From CAMFLJ01 sp963702555 (GTDB taxonomy: Bacteria; Actinomycetota; Acidimicrobiia; Acidimicrobiales; Acidimicrobilacustridaceae), in contig CAVPCW010000010.1 in NCBI GenBank assembly GCA_963702555.1, forward strand, positions 671,947 to 735,946: 64,000 nt of DNA. The letters are read 5' to 3'. A program made the translations under genes and the position numbers. Each line of letters begins with the position of its first letter. Within the stretch, counting starts at the first letter, position 1. Below, piece by piece: positions 31,247-39,415 of this stretch. The notes under the pieces are model-generated. The model was not told the DNA's origin and searched no databases. It worked only from the letters and a program-made list of their open reading frames with translations.

Positions 31247-32701
31247 TTGTCCGACCAGGCGACCCCCGAAGCGGCCGACGCCGCTGCCCCCAGCACCCCC
31301 GACACCGACACCGTCACGGCCACGCTCGAAGAAGCGCCGGCCGGCATGGGGAGCTTCGACGACGAGGGCCGCTACGTCCCCCGGCAGGTGACCGAGGACG
31401 ATCTCGGCGGCCTCTCGCTCGACGAGGCCTACACCGCCTCCATGGTCGAGGTCGAGGACGGCCAGATCGTCGAGGGCACGGTCGTCAAGGTCGACCGCGA
31501 CGAGGTGCTCCTGGACATCGGCTACAAGTCCGAGGGCGTCATCCCGTCCCGCGAGCTCTCGATCCGCAACGACGTCGATCCGGCCGAGATCGTCTCGCTC
31601 GGCGATCACGTCGAGGCCCTCGTCCTCCAGAAGGAGGACAAGGAAGGTCGCCTCGTCCTGTCCAAGAAGCGCGCGCAGTACGAGCGGGCCTGGGGCACGA
31701 TCGAGAAGATCAAGGAAGAGGACGGCGTCGTCAGCGGCCCGGTCATCGAGGTCGTCAAGGGCGGCCTCATCCTCGACATCGGCCTCCGTGGCTTCCTCCC
31801 CGCCTCCCTCGTCGAGCTGCGCCGGGTCCGCGACCTCGCCCCCTACGTGGGTCGGTCGCTCGAGGCCAAGATCATCGAGCTCGACAAGAACCGCAACAAC
31901 GTGGTGCTCTCCCGCCGGGCGTGGCTCGAGGAGACCCAGAAGGAGCAGCGCGAGGACTTCCTCGCCAACCTCAAGCCCGGCGAGGTCCGTCGTGGCGTGG
32001 TCTCCTCGGTCGTCAACTTCGGTGCCTTCGTCGACCTCGGCGGCATGGACGGCCTCGTCCACGTGTCCGAGCTGTCCTGGAAGCACGTCGACCATCCCGG
32101 TTCGGTCGTGCAGGTGGGCGACGAGATCGACGTCCAGGTGCTCGAGGTCGACCTCGACCGCGAGCGCATCAGCCTGTCGCTGAAGGCCACCCAGCAGGAC
32201 CCGTGGCAGGAGTTCGCCTCCGCCCACCAGGTCGGCGAGCTGGTCTACGGCCGGGTCACCAAGCTGGTGCCCTTCGGTGCGTTCGTGCAGGTCGGCGACG
32301 GCATCGAGGGCCTCGTGCACATCTCGGAGATGTCGGCCCACCACGTCGACCTCCCCGAGCAGGTCGTCACGCCCGGCGAGGAGCTGTGGGTCAAGATCAT
32401 CGACCTCGACCTCCAGCGCCGTCGCATCAGCCTGTCGATCAAGCAGGCCGCCGAGGGTGGCATCGTCGCCGCCGAGTACCAGGAGCACTTCGGCGAGCAC
32501 GCCTACGACGACGAGGGCAACTACATCGGCGGCGAGTCCACCGAGGCCCAGGAGGCCTGGGCCGAGTACTACGCCGAGCATCCTGAGGAGGCCCCCGGGG
32601 CCGCCGAGGCTGCTGAGGGCGCCGAGGCCGTCGAGGCCGTCGAGGTCGAGGTCGTCGAGGTCGAGGTCGCCGAGACCGCCTCTGAGGACACCTCCGAGTG
32701 A
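31247..32701 (+). CDS. rpsA: 30S ribosomal protein S1
   Basis: Ribosomal mRNA-binding protein, 484 aa. Four S1 domains follow a disordered acidic N-terminus: about residues 60-130 (DGQIVEGTVVKVDRDEVLLDIGYKSEG), 150-215 (GGLILDIGLRGFLP), 235-305 (RGVVSSVVNFGAFVDLGG) and 320-390 (GRVTKLVPFGAFVQVGDG). Actinobacterial S1 usually has four domains, against six in E. coli. A very acidic tail rich in EAVEVEVVE follows. The start is TTG 31247, behind GAAGAGAGA; TTG starts are often used for autoregulated r-protein genes. Confidence 0.96.
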   Translation: MSDQATPEAADAAAPSTPDTDTVTATLEEAPAGMGSFDDEGRYVPRQVTEDDLGGLSLDEAYTASMVEVEDGQIVEGTVVKVDRDEVLLDIGYKSEGVIPSRELSIRNDVDPAEIVSLGDHVEALVLQKEDKEGRLVLSKKRAQYERAWGTIEKIKEEDGVVSGPVIEVVKGGLILDIGLRGFLPASLVELRRVRDLAPYVGRSLEAKIIELDKNRNNVVLSRRAWLEETQKEQREDFLANLKPGEVRRGVVSSVVNFGAFVDLGGMDGLVHVSELSWKHVDHPGSVVQVGDEIDVQVLEVDLDRERISLSLKATQQDPWQEFASAHQVGELVYGRVTKLVPFGAFVQVGDGIEGLVHISEMSAHHVDLPEQVVTPGEELWVKIIDLDLQRRRISLSIKQAAEGGIVAAEYQEHFGEHAYDDEGNYIGGESTEAQEAWAEYYAEHPEEAPGAAEAAEGAEAVEAVEVEVVEVEVAETASEDTSE

Positions 32702-32705
32702 TCCC

Positions 32706-32729
32706 CGCCGGCCCGCTCACGGGCCGGCG
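32706..32729 (+). terminator. Perfect hairpin after rpsA
   Basis: CGCCGGCCCG (32706-32715) and CGGGCCGGCG (32720-32729) with CTCA loop, 4 nt after the stop codon. No T-tract. A second GC-rich hairpin (GGCGGCGC...GCGCCGCC) follows near 32763-32781. The rest of 32702-32890 has no gene that I can support. Confidence 0.7.
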
Positions 32730-32891
32730 AAAGCTGCACGCATCATCGTCAGGACCTGTTCCGTGGCGGCGCTCCGGCGCCGCCACGGGCGCGCCCGGGC
32801 CCGGTTCGGGCCCTCACGGGCGGTGGGTCAGGCGCCCACGTGGAGTGCTTGTCCACAACTTCGACCGGATTTCCGCTAAGTAGGAGTGCAA

Positions 32892-32906
32892 CTTCGGCCG
32901 AAGGAG
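32892..32906 (+). promoter_or_regulatory. Ribosome-binding site inside a palindrome before the cpaB leader ORF
   Basis: CTTCGGCCGAAG (32892-32903) is a perfect 12-bp palindrome that runs into AAGGAG (32901-32906), a strong ribosome-binding site 2 nt before ATG 32909. TAAGTA at 32877-32882 may be the -10 box. Pairing could hide part of the site. Confidence 0.4.
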
Positions 32907-32908
32907 CA

Positions 32909-33013
32909 ATGGCTGGAACTCCTCCGTGGGTCGTGTGCCCACGCCGAAGCCCAGTTCCGACCCCGCCACCGCAGGGCCGGATCCCCGATCGAACCAGGAA
33001 GAGGTCGAGGTGA
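32909..33013 (+). CDS. Possible 34-aa leader peptide overlapping cpaB
   Basis: ATG 32909 has a strong ribosome-binding site (GAAGGAG) close upstream. The frame encodes 34 residues, basic and proline-rich (MAGTPPWVVCPRRSP at the start, RTRKRSR at the end). Its TGA (33011-33013) overlaps the cpaB GTG as GTGA, the coupling pattern used across the window. It may be a real small protein or a leader that sets cpaB translation. The alternative is a missing base that would join ATG 32909 to the longer cpaB frame (GTG 32926). No similarity is claimed. Confidence 0.4.
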   Translation: MAGTPPWVVCPRRSPVPTPPPQGRIPDRTRKRSR

Positions 33014-33822
33014 GCTCGCGTCGAACGCTGATCCTCGTAGGAGCCATTGTCATCGGGCTCGTCGCCGTGCTGTTGGTCGTGAACTACGTCCGCGGCATCG
33101 AGGACCGAGCCAACAACAACGCCAAGCGCGTCGATGTCTACGTCGCCAAGACCGACATCCCACGTGGCACCGCCGGTGAGACCGCGGCCTCCGACGGCTC
33201 CGTGGGGGTCGCCCAGATCCCGCAGGAGTTCCGTCCGGCGAGCGCCATCACCACCACCGACGAGATCCAGAAGAAGGTGGCGCTGTTCAACATCCCTCAG
33301 AACACGCCCATCGTTCAGGACATGTTCGTCGACCCGGCGCAGTCCCAGATCAGCTTCCGGGAGCGCCTGAAGAACCCCGAGCACGTGGCCATCACGATCT
33401 CCGTCGACCAGGTCCGCGGCGTCGCCGGGTTCCTGGTGCCGGGTGACGAGGTCAACCTCATGGTGTTCCAGGCCGGCGCCGGCGGCGGCGGCGACGTCGT
33501 GTTGGCTTCCACGGCCCGCTACCTGTACCAGAAGGTGCAGATCCTGGCCGTCGGCCAGAGCACCCTGCTCTCGCCGGGTGAGCAGACCGCCACCACTGGC
33601 ACCGCGGCCGCCAACACCAACTCCGGGCTCATCACCTTCAACGTGCCGCCCGAGGCCGCACAGTGGATCGCCTCAGCCCAGAACGGTGGCGGCCTCTACC
33701 TGTCGCTGGTCGCCGATGACTATGTTCCGAAGCCCCTGCCGCCGCTCGATCCCGCGGTGGCGACCCTTCCGGGCGAGAGCGGCGAGCTCACCCCGTACGG
33801 TCCCCAGGGCAACCAGGACTGA
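33010..33822 (+). CDS. cpaB: Flp pilus assembly protein CpaB/RcpC (SAF domain)
   Basis: A 270-aa Tad pilus protein. One N-terminal membrane segment (TLILVGAIVIGLVAVLLVV), then an SAF domain (VDVYVAKTDIPRGTAGE; VPGDEVNLMVF) and the CpaB/RcpC C-terminal fold with FNVPPEAAQWIASAQNGG and a Pro-rich end. It acts outside the membrane, probably holding assembly parts near the wall, since there is no outer-membrane secretin here. The start at GTG 33010 is behind AGGAAG; an earlier in-frame GTG at 32926 would add 28 hydrophilic residues and cannot be excluded. Confidence 0.88.
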   Translation: MSSRRTLILVGAIVIGLVAVLLVVNYVRGIEDRANNNAKRVDVYVAKTDIPRGTAGETAASDGSVGVAQIPQEFRPASAITTTDEIQKKVALFNIPQNTPIVQDMFVDPAQSQISFRERLKNPEHVAITISVDQVRGVAGFLVPGDEVNLMVFQAGAGGGGDVVLASTARYLYQKVQILAVGQSTLLSPGEQTATTGTAAANTNSGLITFNVPPEAAQWIASAQNGGGLYLSLVADDYVPKPLPPLDPAVATLPGESGELTPYGPQGNQD

Positions 33823-33833
33823 AGGGAGTCCCC

Positions 33834-35066
33834 GTGAACCGTCCCTTCTCCGGCAACCCAGGTGAGGGTCAGCCCCAGGTCGATGCCGGCCTCGGTGGCG
33901 GTGGCGCACGACGCGCCATCGTCGCCGTGGTCTGCTCCGACGAGGCCGTCCGCGCCCGCCTGGTGATGCTGGTCGGTGCCGGCACCGCGAGCTACGCCAC
34001 CGTCGACGAGCTCGGTGCCGCCCTGGACGGTGGCCCCCTGGTGGCCGTGCTCGGCCCCACATTCGACGACCCCATCGAGCTGACGGCGGCCGAGCAGCTG
34101 CTCTCCGCCCGCCGCGAGGTGGCCGCCATCATGGTCACCGACGAGCTCAGCACCGACCTGCTGCAGCGGGCCCTCCGGGCCGGCGTGAAGGACGTGCTCC
34201 AGTCGCCCATCGAGGCCCACGACATCCAGTCGGCGGTCGAGCGGGTTGGCCGCACCATCGGTCCGGTCTCGGGGGTCGTAACCCCGGTGACCGAGGACCT
34301 CGGCACCGACGGCCAGGTCGGGCGCGTCGTCATGGTCTTCTCGACCAAGGGCGGCTCGGGCAAGTCGGTGATCGCCTCCAACCTGGCGGTCCTGCTGGCC
34401 CAGCGCAGTGAGAAGCCGGTCGTGCTCGTCGACGCCGACCTCCAGTTCGGCGACGTCGCGGTGATGCTCAAGCTGACCCCGCAGCACACCATCGTCGACG
34501 CGGTCAGCTCCCTCGACCGCATGGACGCCACGATGCTGCGAGAGCTGCTCGTCGAGCACCAGCCCGAGGGCCTGCTCGTCCTGCCGGCACCGCTCGAGCC
34601 GGCCTTCGCCGACCAGATCGGCGCCTCGGAGATGGTGCGCATCGTCGAGACGCTGCGCACCTTCGCCGGCTTCGTGATCATCGACACCCCGGCCTACTTC
34701 AACGACGTCGTGCTCGGCCTCATCGAGGTCTCCGACGACGTGCTGCTGGTGGCCGGCATGGACATCCCGAACATCAAGAACGTGAAGATCGGCCTGCAGA
34801 CCCTGCGGCTGCTCAACACCCCGATGGACAAGCTGCGGCTCATCCTGAACCGGGCGAACTCCAAGGTCCGGCTCGACTCCTCCGAGGTCGAGCGGACCCT
34901 CGGCGTGAAGGCCGACGCACTGATCCCGAGCGACATCGTCGTGCCCCAGGCCGTGAACCGAGGCGAGCCGGTGGTGTACTCCGCACCCCGTTCGACGGTC
35001 ACGAAGGCCTTCGAGTCGCTCGCCGACCAGTTCATCCCCAGCGTGACCAAGAAGCGGCGGCACTGA
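33834..35066 (+). CDS. tadZ: Pilus assembly ATPase TadZ/CpaE
   Basis: MinD/ParA-type localisation ATPase of the Tad system, 410 aa. Residues about 25-130 form a receiver-like domain (IVAVVCSDEAVRARLV...GVKDVLQSP) without a proper phospho-Asp. The ATPase domain has the deviant Walker A FSTKGGSGKSVIASNLA, VLVDADLQFGD and FVIIDTPAYFND. It guides the pilus machine to its place. A ribosome-binding site (GAAGGGAG) lies 7 nt before GTG 33834. Confidence 0.92.
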   Translation: MNRPFSGNPGEGQPQVDAGLGGGGARRAIVAVVCSDEAVRARLVMLVGAGTASYATVDELGAALDGGPLVAVLGPTFDDPIELTAAEQLLSARREVAAIMVTDELSTDLLQRALRAGVKDVLQSPIEAHDIQSAVERVGRTIGPVSGVVTPVTEDLGTDGQVGRVVMVFSTKGGSGKSVIASNLAVLLAQRSEKPVVLVDADLQFGDVAVMLKLTPQHTIVDAVSSLDRMDATMLRELLVEHQPEGLLVLPAPLEPAFADQIGASEMVRIVETLRTFAGFVIIDTPAYFNDVVLGLIEVSDDVLLVAGMDIPNIKNVKIGLQTLRLLNTPMDKLRLILNRANSKVRLDSSEVERTLGVKADALIPSDIVVPQAVNRGEPVVYSAPRSTVTKAFESLADQFIPSVTKKRRH

Positions 35067-35104
35067 CCGCCCCCGCGGTCCTGATCCCATGAGGTGAGGC
35101 GACG

Positions 35105-36460
35105 ATGTCGCTCTACAAGCGGCTCCACGATGTCCAGGGCACTCCGGAAGCGGGCGTGACCCGGCGCGACCCTGTGATGGACGAGCTCCGTCAGCGGATC
35201 CACCACCACCTGATCGAAGAGCTCGGTCCGATCCTCTACGACAAGCGGTTGTCCGAGGACGACCTGCGCCGTCGCGTCAACGAGCAACTCCACGCCGCTC
35301 TGGCCCAGGAGCGGGCGCCGCTGTCGGCCGCCGACAAGGCCCAGCTCATCCAGGACGTCTCCGACGACATCCTCGGGTACGGCCCGATCGACCGGCTCCT
35401 CAACGACGACGACGTCTCCGAAGTCATGGTCAACGGCCCCGACAGCGTCTACGTGGAGCGCAACGGCAAGCTCGAGAAGGACCCCGCCACCTTCGTCGAC
35501 GAGGTGCACCTGCGCCGGATCATCGACAAGATCGTGAGCGAGATCGGTCGCCGCATCGACGAGGCCAACCCCCTCTGCGACGCCCGCCTCCCCGACGGCT
35601 CCCGAGTCAACGCCGTCATCCACCCGCTGGCCATCGGTGGCCCGTTCCTCACGATCCGGAAGTTCTCCAAGGAGAAGCTCCAGATCGACGACCTCATCCG
35701 CTACGGCACCCTGAACGCCCACTCGGCCCGCTTCCTGCAGGCCTGTGTGGTCGGTCGCCTCAACGTGCTCGTCTCCGGCGGTACCGGCACCGGTAAGACC
35801 ACGACCCTCAACGTGCTCTCGTCGTTCATCCCCACCGACGAGCGCATCGTCACCGTGGAGGACGCCAAGGAGCTCCAGCTCCACCAGGACCACGTGCTGG
35901 CGCTCGAGGCCCGCCCGGCCAACATCGAGGGCCGCGGCGAGATCACCATCCGCGACCTCGTCAAGAACTGCCTGCGCATGCGGCCCGACCGCATCGTCGT
36001 CGGCGAGTGTCGTTCCGGCGAGGCCCTCGACATGCTCCAGGCCATGAACACCGGTCACGACGGCTCGCTCACGACCGTCCACTCCAACAGCCCGCGAGAC
36101 ACCCTGGCCCGTCTCGAGACCCTCGTGCTGATGGCCGGCTTCGACCTCCCGGTGCGGGCCATCCGGGAGCAGATGGCCTCCGCGCTCGACTGCATCGTGC
36201 ACCTCAGCCGCCTCCGTGACGGCACCCGTCGCATCACCCACATCACCGAGGTGCAGGGCATGGAGGGCGATGTCATCACCCTCCAGGACATCTTCCTGTT
36301 CGACTTCGGCATGGGCGTCGACGAGCACGGCCGCTTCAAGGGCCACCTGAAGGCCACCGGCGTGCGGCCCAAGTTCGCCGAGAAGCTCGCCGACTACGGC
36401 ATCCGGCTCGGGCAGGAGGTCTTCCAGCCGGAAGGCTTCGCCCGCCGGGCGATGGCGTGA
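35105..36460 (+). CDS. tadA: Pilus assembly ATPase TadA/CpaF
   Basis: Secretion ATPase that powers Flp pilus assembly, 451 aa. It has ILGYGPIDRLLNDDDVSEVMVNG, the Walker A loop VSGGTGTGKTTTLNVLSS, Asp box VEDAKELQL, and the Walker B/His box MRPDRIVVGECRSGEALDML and HDGSLTTVHSNSP. These are the hallmarks of VirB11/CpaF proteins. GTG-AGG GAGG context gives a ribosome-binding site (TGAGG) 7 nt before ATG 35105. Confidence 0.95.
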   Translation: MSLYKRLHDVQGTPEAGVTRRDPVMDELRQRIHHHLIEELGPILYDKRLSEDDLRRRVNEQLHAALAQERAPLSAADKAQLIQDVSDDILGYGPIDRLLNDDDVSEVMVNGPDSVYVERNGKLEKDPATFVDEVHLRRIIDKIVSEIGRRIDEANPLCDARLPDGSRVNAVIHPLAIGGPFLTIRKFSKEKLQIDDLIRYGTLNAHSARFLQACVVGRLNVLVSGGTGTGKTTTLNVLSSFIPTDERIVTVEDAKELQLHQDHVLALEARPANIEGRGEITIRDLVKNCLRMRPDRIVVGECRSGEALDMLQAMNTGHDGSLTTVHSNSPRDTLARLETLVLMAGFDLPVRAIREQMASALDCIVHLSRLRDGTRRITHITEVQGMEGDVITLQDIFLFDFGMGVDEHGRFKGHLKATGVRPKFAEKLADYGIRLGQEVFQPEGFARRAMA

Positions 36461-36502
36461 GGCCCGATCCCACCATGAACACGTTCCGACCCGCCACGCC
36501 CG

Positions 36503-38467
36503 ATGCGCTGGTTCGCCGCCCTGGCGGCGGCCGTCGTGGCGCTCGGGCTGTTCGCAGGTCTCACCACCACTGCCGGCGCGGCGGGTGGTGACGCTCTGCA
36601 GATCCGTCAGGTCGACACCACCGACCCCGGGCGTTCGACGCTGCAGTTCCTCTACACCGGTGACTCCTCCGACGTCCGCGGGGCCCTGGTCGCCGACAAC
36701 GGCAACGAGGTCGCCAGCGACGCCCCCCAGGTCCTGGCCCAGAGCGGCAAGATCGCAGTCGCCCTGGTGTTCGACACCTCCGACGCCATGGACAGCAGCG
36801 GCGCCCTCGTGGCGGCCAAGGAAGCAGCGGTGCGCTGGATCCAGGGCCGATCCGAGACCGAGCGGGCCAACCAGCTGGTCGGCGTCTACACCTCGAACAC
36901 CACGCCTGATCAGGTCCAGAGCCTCACCAGCGACACCGCCCGCATCGTCGCCGCCATCCAGCGGGTCGCACCTCCGGCCGACGCCGGTGAGAACAACGAG
37001 TCGGCGATGTGGGGCGCCATCGCCCTCGCCGGCAACGACCTCGCCGACAAGGACGGCTACCAGGCGAACATCGTGATGATGACCGGGGCCGGCGCCACCA
37101 TCGGTGCCTCCCGCTCCTCGGCCAACGGCGCCGTCGCCAACTCCGGCGCGAGCGTCTTCGCCGTCGAGCTGCTCGGCCAGGGCATGAGCCCCGGGTCTCT
37201 CGACTCCATGGTCCGGGAGAACGGCGGGTTGGTCTTCAGTACCCAGACCGGCACCGACCTCGGCGACCTGGTCACCCAGGTCGGCACCACCATCGACGAG
37301 CAGCAGTTCTCCATCGGCTTCGAGGCCGCTACCGAGGTCGGCTCGGTCGCCAACCTCGACCTCACCGTCGGCGACCAGAACGCCAAGGCGGCGGTCGTGA
37401 TCGGGTCCGAGGTCGTCGGCGCCACCAGCCTGGCTCCCGACGTCACGACCTCTGCGGGGGGCATCTCGTTCCTGCAGGGCCCGCTCGGCATGATCCTGCT
37501 GATCGGGGTGGTGCTGGTCGCTGCGATCGCGCTCGCCTACGGCGTGATCATGATCTTCGTCCGCGAGGACCGACTGGCCACGGCGCTGCAGCCCTACGAC
37601 GACGCCCTCGCCAACGCCTCGGTCGACAACGACGACGACGACGAGGGCATGGGCGGGCTGGCCCGCACCGCCCTCGTGCAGCGGGCCGTCGCCCTCACCG
37701 AGCAGGTGGCCGAGCAGCGGGGCATCCTCAGCCGCACCGAGGCCGCCCTCGAGCGGGCGAACCTCCCGCTGCGTGCCGGTGAGGCGCTGTTCTTCTACGC
37801 CGCCGTCGTGGTCGTCGCCACCATGCTCAGCCTGGTCGTCACCGGCTCGGTGATCCTCGGGCTCATCGTCGGCCTGGTGTCGGCGTTGCTGCCCGTCGCC
37901 GTCGTGAGCTTCCTCGCCGGCCGCCGGCGCAAGCAGTTCATGGGGCTGCTGCCGGACACCCTCTCGCTCCTCGCCGGCACGCTCCGCGCCGGCTACTCGC
38001 TCATGCAGGGCGTCGAGGCGGTCTCCCAGGAGGTCTCGGAGCCGATGGGCCTCGAGCTGCGCCGGGTCGTCACCGAGGCCCGACTCGGGCGCCCGCTCGA
38101 GGAGGCCCTCGACGGTGTCGCCGAGCGCATGGCCAGCCCGGACTTCGCCTGGGCCGTCATGGCCATCCGCATCCAGCGCGAGGTCGGTGGCAACCTCTCG
38201 GAGCTGCTGCTCACCGTGGCCGAGACCATGATCCAGCGCGAGCGCCTCCGCCGCGACGTGGCCGCTCTCACCGCCGAGGGCCGGATGAGCGCCTACGTCC
38301 TCATCGCCCTGCCCATCGGCCTCGGGCTCGTGATGTTCGTGATGAACAAGGAGTACACGAGCAAGCTGCTCGACACCACTGCGGGCAACGTCATGCTGGG
38401 CGCCGCCGTGATCTCCGCCGGCATCGGGTACCTCTGGATGCGCAAGATCATCAACATCAGGATCTGA
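36503..38467 (+). CDS. tadB: VWA domain fused to TadB (Flp pilus inner-membrane platform)
   Basis: A 654-aa two-part protein. A signal peptide (MRWFAALAAAVVALGLFAG) leads to an extracellular von Willebrand A-like domain, about residues 85-265: ALVFDTSDAMDSSG holds a D-x-S-x-x-like motif, with VMMTGAGATIG later. After a membrane helix near residue 335 comes an acidic linker (DNDDDDEGM), then TadB: membrane pair near 430-470, the T2SSF domain (LPDTLSLLAGTLRAGYSLMQG, AIRIQREVGGNLSELL) and a last membrane helix pair. Ordinary TadB is about 320 aa. The ATG has no clear ribosome-binding site. Confidence 0.9.
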   Translation: MRWFAALAAAVVALGLFAGLTTTAGAAGGDALQIRQVDTTDPGRSTLQFLYTGDSSDVRGALVADNGNEVASDAPQVLAQSGKIAVALVFDTSDAMDSSGALVAAKEAAVRWIQGRSETERANQLVGVYTSNTTPDQVQSLTSDTARIVAAIQRVAPPADAGENNESAMWGAIALAGNDLADKDGYQANIVMMTGAGATIGASRSSANGAVANSGASVFAVELLGQGMSPGSLDSMVRENGGLVFSTQTGTDLGDLVTQVGTTIDEQQFSIGFEAATEVGSVANLDLTVGDQNAKAAVVIGSEVVGATSLAPDVTTSAGGISFLQGPLGMILLIGVVLVAAIALAYGVIMIFVREDRLATALQPYDDALANASVDNDDDDEGMGGLARTALVQRAVALTEQVAEQRGILSRTEAALERANLPLRAGEALFFYAAVVVVATMLSLVVTGSVILGLIVGLVSALLPVAVVSFLAGRRRKQFMGLLPDTLSLLAGTLRAGYSLMQGVEAVSQEVSEPMGLELRRVVTEARLGRPLEEALDGVAERMASPDFAWAVMAIRIQREVGGNLSELLLTVAETMIQRERLRRDVAALTAEGRMSAYVLIALPIGLGLVMFVMNKEYTSKLLDTTAGNVMLGAAVISAGIGYLWMRKIINIRI

Positions 38468-38480
38468 CGGGACTCTCGAC

Positions 38481-39401
38481 ATGGAACTCATCATCGGAGG
38501 CCTCCTCCTCGCTCTCGCCCTCGGCCTGATCGTCTACGTCGTGCTGACCCAGGCCGACGACAAGGCCATGGTCCGCAACTCGCTGCGCCAGCTCGAGGGC
38601 TACGAGGTCGAGAACGTCCGCGACCAGGAGCTGCTCGTCCCGCTGTCGGAGCGCGCCATCGCCCCGGTGATGGGGTGGCTCACCTCGATCGGCCGCCGGT
38701 TCACCCCCACCGGCTACGTCGACAACATCCGCCGCAAGTTCGTGTGGGCCGGGGTCGGCAACGCCGACGGCGTCGACCGCTTCCTCGCCATCCGCGTGCT
38801 CACCGCCGCGGCGGTCCTGCCGGTCTTCTTCGTCCTGTTCATCGTGAACCCGATCGGGCTCGACGGGATGCTCAAGTTGATCGTCACGGCGCTGGCGGTG
38901 GTGGCCCTGCTGCTCGGCCCCGACGCCTGGCTGAACCGCAAGGTGGAGGAGCGCCACGTCTCGCTCCAGGAGAAGCTCCCCGACGTGCTCGACCTGCTCA
39001 CCATCAGCGTGGAGGCCGGCCTCGGCTTCGAGCAGGCGCTCGACCGCACCATCGCCGCTGTGCCCGGTGCCCTCTCCGACGAGTTCGCCCGGATGCTCGG
39101 TGAGGTCCGGGCCGGTGCGAGCCGCGCCGACGCCATGCGGGCGATGGAGCAGCGCACCAACGTGCCCGAGGTGCGTTCCTTCGTCCTCGCCATCCTCCAG
39201 GCCGACACCTTCGGTGTGTCGATCGGCCGGGTGCTGCGGGCCCAGTCCGACGAGATGCGCATCAAGCGTCGTCAGCTGGCCCAGGAGAAGGCGCAGAAGG
39301 CGCCGGTCAAGATGCTCATCCCGATGGTGTTCTGCGTGTTCCCTGCGCTGTTCGTCGTCGTGATCGGCCCGGCCATCATCAACATCACCGAGACCTTCTA
39401 G
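38481..39401 (+). CDS. tadC: Flp pilus inner-membrane platform protein TadC
   Basis: A 306-aa partner of TadB. Membrane helix at the N-terminus (IIGGLLLALALGLIVYVVL), two near residues 100-150 and one at the C-terminus. The T2SSF core has LPDVLDLLTISVEAGLGFEQAL, FARMLGEVRAGASRADAMRAM, VLAILQADTFGVSIGRVL and IKRRQLAQEKAQKAPVK. It lies 13 nt after tadB. Its TAG is part of the -10 box of the next gene. Confidence 0.94.
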   Translation: MELIIGGLLLALALGLIVYVVLTQADDKAMVRNSLRQLEGYEVENVRDQELLVPLSERAIAPVMGWLTSIGRRFTPTGYVDNIRRKFVWAGVGNADGVDRFLAIRVLTAAAVLPVFFVLFIVNPIGLDGMLKLIVTALAVVALLLGPDAWLNRKVEERHVSLQEKLPDVLDLLTISVEAGLGFEQALDRTIAAVPGALSDEFARMLGEVRAGASRADAMRAMEQRTNVPEVRSFVLAILQADTFGVSIGRVLRAQSDEMRIKRRQLAQEKAQKAPVKMLIPMVFCVFPALFVVVIGPAIINITETF

Positions 39402-39407
39402 TAACTT
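39402..39407 (+). promoter_or_regulatory. -10 box of the membrane protein gene, next to the tadC stop
   Basis: TAACTT directly after the tadC stop codon and 8 nt before GTG 39416; leaderless spacing. Confidence 0.45.
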
Positions 39408-39415
39408 CCGCTTCG

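Noticed and set aside
36475..36505. ATG 36475 as the start of the VWA-TadB gene
   Set aside because: It is in another frame; ATG 36503 begins a proper signal peptide in the right frame.
34694..38494. A 1266-codon open frame on the minus strand opposite tadZ, tadA and tadB
   Set aside because: Low-complexity, His/Asp/Val-rich translation typical of antisense frames in GC-rich DNA; the plus strand carries clear Tad genes.
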